NCBI GenBank assembly: GCA_003159055.1
Contig: PMLH01000385.1
Location: forward strand, 1 to 7,003
Direction: 5' to 3'
DNA length: 7,003 nt
Origin: Myxococcales bacterium
GTDB lineage: Bacteria; Myxococcota; Polyangia; Fen-1088
Of the stretch, positions 1 through 5,673 are shown piece by piece (the first letter of the stretch is position 1; every line of letters begins with the position of its first letter). The notes below the pieces were generated by a model, which searched no databases, was not told where the DNA came from, and saw only the letters and a list, made by a program, of their open reading frames with translations. The position numbers were made by a program, and so were the translations under genes.

Positions 1-93
1 GATCTTGCGCACGAACTGCAGCGATGCCGCCCTCACCTCTTCGGGCGTGACGGGCGGATCGAAGTTGAAAAGCGTTCTGATATTTCGACACAT
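1..93 (-). CDS. DUF2277 family protein, N-terminal part (runs off the left edge)
   Basis: Read on the minus strand, the ATG at 93-91 opens a frame that stays open to the window edge, giving 31 codons. The protein begins MCRNIRTLFNFDPPVTPEEV and continues RAASLQFVRKI. I recognise this as the start of the DUF2277 family, small bacterial proteins of somewhat under 100 residues that open with MCRNI(R/K)xLxNFxPPxTxxE and carry the (Q)FVRK(I/L)SG segment. The rest of the gene lies outside the window. Their molecular function is unknown. A GTGAGG ribosome binding site lies about 5 bases before the ATG and overlaps the stop codon of the small ORF at 100-174, so the two may be translationally coupled. 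The family call is confident; nothing can be said of function. Confidence 0.9.
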   Translation of the reverse strand, partial: MCRNIRTLFNFDPPVTPEEVRAASLQFVRKI

Positions 94-99
94 GGGACC

Positions 100-174
100 T
101 CACTTCGCTGGCTGCATCTGCTGCCAGTTCACGTTCGAGTGTTTGTTGGGGTCGAAGGTCGCGTGGTCTAGCAT
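100..174 (-). CDS. candidate 24-residue small protein or leader ORF upstream of DUF2277
   Basis: On the minus strand, ATG at 174-172 opens a 24-codon frame ending in TGA at 102-100. The peptide starts MLDHATFDPN and ends NWQQMQPAK; it is polar, with no membrane segment or signal peptide. Three points support it. AGGTGA (186-181) sits 6 bases before the ATG, a good Shine-Dalgarno site at good spacing. An in-frame TGA at 183-181 fixes ATG as the only start. And 21 of 24 codons end in G or C, as in the real genes here. Its stop lies 6 bases before the DUF2277 start, with the DUF2277 ribosome binding site across the stop. It could be a small protein, a regulatory leader peptide, or a chance frame in G+C-rich DNA. 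I recognise no homologue. Confidence 0.38.
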   Translation of the reverse strand: MLDHATFDPNKHSNVNWQQMQPAK

Positions 175-239
175 GATCTGTCACCTACGCCACCACATCC
201 CTGGAACACCGAGGAATTCTACCTGCTAGCCTGAAGGAC
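175..239. promoter_or_regulatory. divergent control region between the DUF2277 side and the aldo/keto reductase
   Basis: These 65 bases separate a minus-strand transcription unit from a plus-strand one, so they should hold at least part of both promoters. On the minus strand, TAGAAT (221-216) matches a -10 box at five of six positions and would start transcription near 209, about 35 bases before the small-ORF ATG, but no convincing -35 box lies upstream. On the plus strand, the best pair, TTGGGG (146-151) and TAGCAT (169-174) with 17-base spacing, falls inside the small ORF and is weak. No clear operator repeat was seen. Confidence 0.25.
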
Positions 240-1079
240 ATGGCATCGACAGCTGTAACAAGGACACTTGGCGGCACGGGAGTGCAGGTCCTCCCGGTTT
301 CACTGGGTGGCGAGGGGATCCTTCGCACCACGGGGCGATCCCGGCAGGCAGTGCCCGTGATCCTGGAGGCGCTGCGGCTCGGCGTCCGCTATTGCGACAC
401 CGCCCCGGCGTACCAGCAAAGCCAGGACTACTATGGGGAGGCATTTCGGACCGCGGGCAAGGCCAGCCGAGAAGGGGTCCTGCTGGCCTCGAAGTGCCAC
501 GAGCGCACCCGCGATCGAGCGCTTCGACTGCTCGACGATTCGCTCCGCCGGATTGGCACCAGTTATCTGGACACATGGCAGATGCACGACTTGCGCGAAA
601 TGGAGGAGCTCGATGTGCTCACCGGCAAAGACGGGGCTTTGCAAGCCGCGCTGGAAGCGAAGGCGGATGGTCGCATTCGCTTCGTGGGCTTGACCGGACA
701 TCACGATCCAAGGGTCTTGCTCGAGGCGATGCGCCGCTTTCCTTTCGACACGGTCCTTGTGGCCATCAACCCCGCCGACGGACGCCATCGGCCGTTTCTC
801 CCCACCGTGGTGGCCGATGCGCGCAAACGCAACATGGGAGTGGTGGGCATGAAGGTACTCTCCGCCGGACGACTTCTCGAGGTGGCAACCGCCAATGAGC
901 TCTTGCGCTATGCCGCCACCCACGCAGACACCGTGGTCGTGGGCTGCTCTACAGTGGAGGAGGTTCGCGCCAACCTTGCCGTTGCCAGTGACTTCGTGCC
1001 GATGCCCGAGGCTGAACAGCGCACGCTGGAAAGACGAATCGCCCCGCGCGCGAGCACCTACGACTACTTCAAAGGGTGA
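240..1079 (+). CDS. aldo/keto reductase family oxidoreductase
   Basis: This is a 279-residue NAD(P)H-dependent oxidoreductase of the aldo/keto reductase (AKR) superfamily, cytoplasmic, with no signal peptide. The fold's usual markers appear in order: the N-terminal 'RTLGGTGVQVLPVSLGGEG' strand-turn (residues 8-26), then the catalytic tetrad D53 and Y58 (in CDTAPAY), K85 (SKCHE) and H116 (QMHD). The cofactor-side C-terminal motif, normally xPGxxxxxxxxEN, is here VVVGCSTVEEVRANL (from residue 232). Length is slightly short for the family (about 280-340). Residues 152-215 (FVGLTGHHDP... GVVGMKVLSAG) resemble the COG0667/COG1453 branch, but the C-terminal 4Fe-4S extension of some members is absent. 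The substrate cannot be predicted. ATG 240 is the only reasonable start, because the next in-frame start (GTG 282) would remove the first strand. AAGGA (234-238) lies only one base before it, an unusually tight spacing. The Tat superoxide dismutase follows 81 bases downstream and may be co-transcribed. Confidence 0.9.
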   Translation: MASTAVTRTLGGTGVQVLPVSLGGEGILRTTGRSRQAVPVILEALRLGVRYCDTAPAYQQSQDYYGEAFRTAGKASREGVLLASKCHERTRDRALRLLDDSLRRIGTSYLDTWQMHDLREMEELDVLTGKDGALQAALEAKADGRIRFVGLTGHHDPRVLLEAMRRFPFDTVLVAINPADGRHRPFLPTVVADARKRNMGVVGMKVLSAGRLLEVATANELLRYAATHADTVVVGCSTVEEVRANLAVASDFVPMPEAEQRTLERRIAPRASTYDYFKG

Positions 1080-1150
1080 TTTCGATGTCACTCATGCGCA
1101 CTCGCGGCATCTCAGAGAGCGGGCGCGGCATCGGAACGGTCCACGAAATC

Positions 1151-1156
1151 GGAGGG
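1151..1156 (+). promoter_or_regulatory. ribosome binding site deciding the superoxide dismutase start
   Basis: GGAGGG lies 4 bases before ATG 1161 and only 1 base before the in-frame GTG 1158. The spacing favours ATG 1161, although both starts give almost the same protein. Confidence 0.6.
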
Positions 1157-1160
1157 CGTG

Positions 1161-1886
1161 ATGATCAGTCGAAGAGACGTTTTGCTACAGACAGGCAGCG
1201 CTCTGGCATTGTTGGGTGTCGTGGGTGAATCGGCGGCCCGCGGCGAAAGCAAGCGAGCGCTGCCGGCCCCCGTGACCATGGGCAAGCACGCCGCCGTGTT
1301 TCCCCTGCCCTTCGATGCCAAGAAGCTCAAGGGCCTGTCCGAGCGCATGGTGGTCTCCCACCATGACAACAACTACGCGGGCGCGGTCACCAACCTGAAC
1401 AAAGTCGAGGACGAGCTTTCACGCGTTCGCAAGGACACCCCGGGATACCTCGTGGCCGGACTACGCGAACGCGAGCTGACCTACACCAACTCGCTCATCC
1501 TGCACGAACACTACTTTGGCAATCTGGGCGGAAACGGCAAACCCGAGGGCACCATTACCACCGCGCTTGGCGACACATTTGCGGGGCTTGGCCGCTGGGA
1601 AGAGCTTTTTCGCGCCACCGGCCTGAGTCTGTCGGGGGGCAGCGGTTGGGTGGTGCTGGACTACAACTTCCAGTGGAACGACCTGCGCACCTACTGGTCC
1701 GGCAGCCACACCCAGCAGGTGTCCTTCGGCGCGCCGTTGCTGGTCATGGACATGTACGAACACGCCTATCAGATGGACTTTGGCGCCGCTGCGGCGAAGT
1801 ACGTGGATGCCTTCTTTGACAATATCAACTGGCATGAAGTGAATCGCCGCTACGAGCGCGCCCTCGCCATGGGGCGGGCGACCTAA
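1161..1886 (+). CDS. Tat-exported Fe/Mn-family superoxide dismutase, divergent subfamily
   Basis: This 241-residue protein belongs to the iron/manganese superoxide dismutase family, which converts superoxide to oxygen and hydrogen peroxide. The N-terminus is a twin-arginine signal: SRRDVLL (residues 3-9), a hydrophobic stretch to about residue 22, and a likely cleavage near ESAA (23-26). The enzyme should therefore act, already folded, in the periplasm or be anchored to the membrane. The four metal ligands can be assigned by alignment with SodB: H67 (VVSHHDNNY), H115 (LILHEHYF), D197 and H201 (MDMYEHAY). GSGWVVL (160-166) and NINWHEV near the C-terminus are further family marks. Unusually, positions matching His30 and Tyr34 of SodB appear to be N71 and A75, the DVWEHAY motif is DMYEHAY, and H183 sits near where the outer-sphere Gln/His of the C-terminal domain lies. 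Metal choice and activity are therefore uncertain. The gene has a good ribosome binding site at 1151-1156 and follows the aldo/keto reductase closely. Confidence 0.9.
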   Translation: MISRRDVLLQTGSALALLGVVGESAARGESKRALPAPVTMGKHAAVFPLPFDAKKLKGLSERMVVSHHDNNYAGAVTNLNKVEDELSRVRKDTPGYLVAGLRERELTYTNSLILHEHYFGNLGGNGKPEGTITTALGDTFAGLGRWEELFRATGLSLSGGSGWVVLDYNFQWNDLRTYWSGSHTQQVSFGAPLLVMDMYEHAYQMDFGAAAAKYVDAFFDNINWHEVNRRYERALAMGRAT

Positions 1887-1950
1887 TCTCACCTGGCGGG
1901 TGCCCAATTGAATGCCATCCCGCTGGCGCGTCGACTTGCCAACGGTTTTG

Positions 1951-1966
1951 TGGTGAACTCTCACCA
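1951..1966 (+). other. small hairpin in the gap between superoxide dismutase and the Lgt-like gene
   Basis: TGGTGA and TCACCA form a perfect 6-base-pair stem with a 4-base loop (ACTC) in the 172-base gap 1887-2058. No T run follows, so it is not a convincing intrinsic terminator. Apart from this I see no gene or clear promoter in the gap. Confidence 0.2.
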
Positions 1967-2058
1967 GTTCGAAGCCCAAGTGCACGCAAGACCGAGGAAT
2001 TGCCCGTGGCACCGGTTTTGCTTCAGTACCTGGTGGCGACACGGCTCGGACCAACACA

Positions 2059-4167
2059 ATGCCAATCCATGCTTTGCACTTCTTTTGGGGAGATGTCCGC
2101 ACCTGGACCCTGGTGGGCCAGATTCCCTTCTTGGGCTTCGTCATCGCCCTCTATCTGGGTGGGCGGCGGCAGGGCTGGCCCTGGCGAGCGGCGCTCCTGG
2201 CGACCGCGGCCTTCGTGGCAGGACTCGGCGTGGGCACGGCATTCTTGCCCAGCGTCCTCGGAGCCGTTGGCGGCGGCATTGCGGTCTGGTTCCTGGCCGG
2301 AAAGGCGCTCGGGCTCCGGCATCCGCCGCTCGTCGTCTTGACCCTTGGACTGGTGGCGCTGATTGCAGTCGGGCGCTGGGGGTGTTTGCTCAACGGCTGC
2401 TGCTTCGGAACCATGACCGACCTGCCCTGGGCCGTGCGCTATGACGCCGGCAGCTCGCCGCATTTTCTTCACCAGTCGCTCGGTTTGCTAGTCGACGGCG
2501 CCCGCCAATCGCTCCCCGTCCATCCCTATCCGGCCTACGAAAGCCTGGGCCTCCTTCTGTGGCTGCCTTTCGCCTATTGGCTCAGCCGACGGCTGCGTTC
2601 CAAGGGCTCGCTGCTTGCGTTCTCCGCAGCGTTCGATTTGGGGTTGCGCGGGTTCATCGACGGGACACGCGCCATGATCAACGTGTGGTGGTCGCTCCTC
2701 GGCTCTTGGCATGGCCTCAACCTCTTTCAGTGGGTGCTGCTTGCGGGCGCTTCCAGCCTTCTGCTGCTGGGCCTCTTGGTCGAGTATCGCGCGCGTCGGG
2801 CGACGGTTTCTGCAAAGAACGAGATTGCACCTTCGGAAGCCGCGGCGAACGGATCCTATCGTCTGTGGCTGGTTTATCTGGGACTTTGGGTCCTTGGTTG
2901 GGTGAGCGATTCCGGGCAAACCGAGTTCCTGCATCGAACCCTTCTGGTCGCACTTGCAGCGTGCGTTCCCGCATTGGCGATTCCGCTCGGACTTGGGGGG
3001 TACCTTCGCGCGCGGACCGGGTTCGGATACGCGGTTGCTGGCGCACTTGTGATCGTCCTCGGGGTCCACCTGGAGACTCGAGCTCATGCGGTCGTGCCCG
3101 ACGGCGACTCGGCAGCAGGGACGCAGAGTCGTGGCTCGACCGAACACCGGACGTGGCTGTACGACGTGGACCAGCGACGCGGGGTCATGGTCCGTGTAGG
3201 CAACGACCGCGACGGCGACAACAGCCTCGATCATCGCGAAGAAACGCTGGGGCTGCCGAGCCTCGCGGTGCGGGCAAAGGAACTTGCCGCCCAGGAATCA
3301 TCCGCACCGGTTCATTTCACGTTGTTTCCGTCAGCGGCGCAGGAGCCGGGGTCGAACGGGCCGGTGGCGAGGCCGGCCTGGCAAACGCCCCCCAGCCGAG
3401 ATGTGCCACCGGCCACCGAAACCACGCTTAGATCTCACACCTGGGTCGCGGGTGGACTCTACAGCGGAGACTACTCCCGTTCCGACTCGGTCAAGACCAG
3501 CAGTGGAAATAGCTCAAGCGATTCGTGCAGCGGCACCACCTACGCGACGACCACGACCCGCGAACGCCAGGCGTGGGGTGGCTGGGGACAGGTCGAACAG
3601 GAGATTCCCCACGGCCCCGCCAGCGTGTTCTGGATTGGCGGCCGTGCCGGCGCGAGCGAGGAATTGCAAAAGGACCGAGTCGAGTCCACCGACCCGAGCG
3701 TGCACGCGAGCTCGAGCAATACTTCCTATTCCGCCTACTACCTCAATCTCTGGGGCGAGTACGAGACGCCGTCGTTCGCCTTTGGCCTTGCGGTGTTGGG
3801 CAACTACGGCCGCACTCAGGGGACGACGCTGTACCCCGGCTTTCACCTGCGCAGCGGGTCTCCGCGGCTGGGGTTCGACGTCGGGTTCGCGGATCGCATG
3901 TCGTTCTTGAGTCAGCAGAGTGGCCACCTCGGACTCTCGGTTGGCATTCGGCGCGGCGACGAGATTCGGCACCCAGACGATGCGCTCGCGCGGATGTTCT
4001 TTGGCCTCTTCTTCTTCCCCGGCGCCGACATGCATCGTTTTGACGTCGCTCCGGGCTTCGGCACCGAAATCTTCATTACCCCGAGGGCGGTGCTGGGACT
4101 CAACGCCGCCGTCTTCGTAAATCAGATCTTCGGCGGATTCCATCTCCGCGTGGTGGCCGGACCGTAG
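2059..4167 (+). CDS. Lgt-like membrane protein fused to an EF-hand loop and a beta-rich C-terminal domain
   Basis: A 702-residue protein with two distinct halves. Residues 1 to about 245 resemble prolipoprotein diacylglyceryl transferase (Lgt), an inner-membrane enzyme that moves diacylglyceryl from phosphatidylglycerol to lipobox cysteines. The family signatures are GRWGCLLNGCCFG (105-117), HPYPAYE (155-161, for HPTQLYE) and LRGFIDGTR (196-204, for the RFxxExxR motif). R106 and R197 or R204 would match Lgt's essential arginines. The usual GRxGNFxNxExxG reads with cysteines (C109, C114, C115), a form found in many Lgt-family paralogues, so true lipoprotein-transferase activity is doubtful. 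About three further membrane helices follow (roughly 268-338), then a possible AHA cleavage site (342-344), an EF-hand-type calcium loop DRDGDNSLDHRE (383-394), a proline-rich linker, and about 240 residues of alternating aromatic/polar strands resembling an outer-membrane barrel. ATG 2059 is chosen because the frame is closed by TGA at 1954 and no other start lies between; no clear Shine-Dalgarno is visible. Normal Lgt is about 260-300 residues. Confidence 0.75.
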   Translation: MPIHALHFFWGDVRTWTLVGQIPFLGFVIALYLGGRRQGWPWRAALLATAAFVAGLGVGTAFLPSVLGAVGGGIAVWFLAGKALGLRHPPLVVLTLGLVALIAVGRWGCLLNGCCFGTMTDLPWAVRYDAGSSPHFLHQSLGLLVDGARQSLPVHPYPAYESLGLLLWLPFAYWLSRRLRSKGSLLAFSAAFDLGLRGFIDGTRAMINVWWSLLGSWHGLNLFQWVLLAGASSLLLLGLLVEYRARRATVSAKNEIAPSEAAANGSYRLWLVYLGLWVLGWVSDSGQTEFLHRTLLVALAACVPALAIPLGLGGYLRARTGFGYAVAGALVIVLGVHLETRAHAVVPDGDSAAGTQSRGSTEHRTWLYDVDQRRGVMVRVGNDRDGDNSLDHREETLGLPSLAVRAKELAAQESSAPVHFTLFPSAAQEPGSNGPVARPAWQTPPSRDVPPATETTLRSHTWVAGGLYSGDYSRSDSVKTSSGNSSSDSCSGTTYATTTTRERQAWGGWGQVEQEIPHGPASVFWIGGRAGASEELQKDRVESTDPSVHASSSNTSYSAYYLNLWGEYETPSFAFGLAVLGNYGRTQGTTLYPGFHLRSGSPRLGFDVGFADRMSFLSQQSGHLGLSVGIRRGDEIRHPDDALARMFFGLFFFPGADMHRFDVAPGFGTEIFITPRAVLGLNAAVFVNQIFGGFHLRVVAGP

Positions 4168-4205
4168 CGAGTCGACGTAGCTTCGGCTGTCAGCGAATCT
4201 CCCGT

Positions 4206-4243
4206 GCTGGCTGAACATCTTTGCCGGGATCCACAAAGCCAGC
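4206..4243. terminator. hairpin between convergent genes, possible weak bidirectional terminator
   Basis: GCTGGCT (4206-4212) and AGCCAGC (4237-4243) can form a 7-base-pair stem. An alternative fold adds CTTTG (4219-4223) pairing with CAAAG (4234-4238). It lies in the 111-base gap between the convergent ends of the Lgt-like gene and hflX, where a terminator for both is expected. No T run follows on either strand, so intrinsic termination is not established. I see nothing else in this gap. Confidence 0.3.
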
Positions 4244-4278
4244 CGACGCGGCCTCGAAGCGCGAGCACGGCCCGTTTC

Positions 4279-5673
4279 TCACGCCGCGCGCAGCCGTTCA
4301 AGCACGGCAGGGAGGGCACGCACGTCGAAGATGACGGCGTCGGCCTGGTAGCGCTCTCCGAGGACTTGGCAAGAGGCAAAGATCTCTCCGCGCAGGTGCT
4401 GCTTATGGTAGGGAACGCGCACCTCGCCCGCCACCAGATCGGATGCAAAGAAGGCAATCAGCCGTTCGCGCAGCTTCGCCACGTCCTCGGGCCGCCGTGC
4501 TGACAGGACCACCGAGCCCGGCCAGCGCGCAAGCAAGCGCTCTGCCGTGGCGGTCTGGCTGGCGGCGTCGCCAACCCGATCCATCTTGTTGAAGAGGATA
4601 AGACGGGGAATCTCGCCCGCGCCGATGTCTGCAAGGACCTCGTGCGTGACTTCCAGCTGGCGCTCGAAGCCTGGATCCGAGGCGTCCACAACGTGCGCTA
4701 GCAGTCCTGCTTCCAGAGCCTCGTCGAGGGTGCTCTTGAAGGACGCCACCAGACCGTGGGGCAGCTTGTCGATGAAGCCCACCGTGTCGGAAACCAACAT
4801 GCGTGGGTGCGATTCGGGCAGGAGGGTGCGCACGGTTGTGTCGAGGGTTGCGAAGAGCTTGTCGGCGACCAGGACGTCGCTGCCCGTCAGCGCCCGCATG
4901 AGCGTCGACTTGCCCGCGTTGGTGTAGCCAACCAGCGCTACGCGATTCATGTCGCGACGGCGTGACCGCTGGGTCGCCTGTTCCTCGGCCAGCGACGCCA
5001 ATTCACCCGTCAGCTCGGCGACGCGATCACGGATCTTCCTCCGGTCGAGCTCGAGGCCGGACTCGCCCGCGCCTTTGCCGCCAATGCCGCCGCGCTGGCG
5101 GTCCTTGCCGGCCCCGGTTTCGCGCATGCGCGGCGCCATGTATTGCAGGCGGACGATTTCGACCTGTGCCTTGGCCACGCGCGAACGTGCGTGCCGGCGA
5201 AAGATCTCGAGAATCACCGCCGTTCGATCCATGACCTCGGCGCCGGTCGCCTTTTCGAGGTTGCGCGCCTGGGACGGCGAAATGTCGTGGTCCACGAGAA
5301 CAACCTTAATGGGCTGGCCGCCTGCGGGATCCACGGCGGCTTGAAATGCCCCCTCGGCGTCAGGCGTTCCCGTCAGCGCTTGCAGCTCCTTCAGCTTGCC
5401 ACTTCCGATCACGGTGCCGGGATGAAACGATGTCCGCCGCTGCGTCACCGTCCCGGCAACCGTCAGTCCCAACGTGCGGGCCAGCCGGTGCAGCTCTGCC
5501 ACCGAGGCCTGGAACGCGGCTTCGTCGATGCCTTGAACCTGCACCGCGATCAACACCGCGCGCATCGGCTCGGATTCGTGTTCAAACAACAGTGCCATGG
5601 ACCCCGCAGTATAGGCGACGCTGGTCACAACGCCCGTTCCCTCGTGCGTGTCTATCGCGACCGTCCTGGTCAT
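4279..5673 (-). CDS. hflX: GTPase HflX (ribosome-associated, ribosome splitting/rescue)
   Basis: A 464-residue member of the HflX branch of the Obg-HflX GTPases, cytoplasmic proteins that bind the 50S subunit and, in studied bacteria, split stalled or hibernating 70S ribosomes, notably under heat stress. Residues from about 38 form the HflX N-terminal domain (RAVLIAVQ... HPGTVIGSGKLKEL... VVLVDHDISPSQARNLEK... VMDRTAVILEIFRRHA). A glycine-rich linker follows, GGIGGKGAGESGLE, where many homologues have GPGETQLE, then a charged helical segment. The G domain carries G1 GYTNAGKS (249-256), G3 DTVGF (from 296), G4 NKMD (from 362) and G5 SAR. A short C-terminal domain ends the protein. The start at 5673 gives an ATGA overlap with the upstream ATPase gene, but the first 25-36 residues do not look like HflX. 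M26 (ATG at 5598) and M37 are alternatives. The family call is secure; the exact start is not. Confidence 0.95.
   Translation of the reverse strand: MTRTVAIDTHEGTGVVTSVAYTAGSMALLFEHESEPMRAVLIAVQVQGIDEAAFQASVAELHRLARTLGLTVAGTVTQRRTSFHPGTVIGSGKLKELQALTGTPDAEGAFQAAVDPAGGQPIKVVLVDHDISPSQARNLEKATGAEVMDRTAVILEIFRRHARSRVAKAQVEIVRLQYMAPRMRETGAGKDRQRGGIGGKGAGESGLELDRRKIRDRVAELTGELASLAEEQATQRSRRRDMNRVALVGYTNAGKSTLMRALTGSDVLVADKLFATLDTTVRTLLPESHPRMLVSDTVGFIDKLPHGLVASFKSTLDEALEAGLLAHVVDASDPGFERQLEVTHEVLADIGAGEIPRLILFNKMDRVGDAASQTATAERLLARWPGSVVLSARRPEDVAKLRERLIAFFASDLVAGEVRVPYHKQHLRGEIFASCQVLGERYQADAVIFDVRALPAVLERLRAA

Noticed and set aside
146..174. Plus-strand promoter TTGGGG-17-TAGCAT for the aldo/keto reductase
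   Set aside because: Only three and four of six positions match, and it lies within the candidate small ORF, so it was not listed as a separate feature.
300..1091. 263-codon open frame on the minus strand opposite the aldo/keto reductase
   Set aside because: The plus-strand frame encodes a full aldo/keto reductase with its catalytic tetrad; long antisense frames are expected in G+C-rich genes, and the translation resembles no family I know.
1158..1160. GTG as the superoxide dismutase start
   Set aside because: It would lie 1 base from the GGAGGG site; ATG 1161 has better spacing.
1085..1225. 46-codon plus-strand frame starting just after the aldo/keto reductase stop
   Set aside because: It runs far into the superoxide dismutase signal sequence in another frame and its codon bias is weaker; the GGAGGG site serves the dismutase.
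1461..2144. 227-codon minus-strand frame opposite the superoxide dismutase
   Set aside because: It is antisense to a recognised enzyme, has low-complexity Arg/Val-rich sequence and shows no family marks.
2488..3234. 248-codon minus-strand frame and a 290-codon plus-strand frame (2559-3431) within the Lgt-like gene
   Set aside because: The frame of 2059-4167 carries Lgt signatures and membrane helices across this region; the others are Arg/Gly/Pro-rich shadows.
3514..4236. 240-codon minus-strand frame opposite the beta-rich tail
   Set aside because: Considered because it could end the fusion early, but the plus frame has coding-like codon use and regular beta-type patterning up to 4167, while the antisense frame shows no family likeness.
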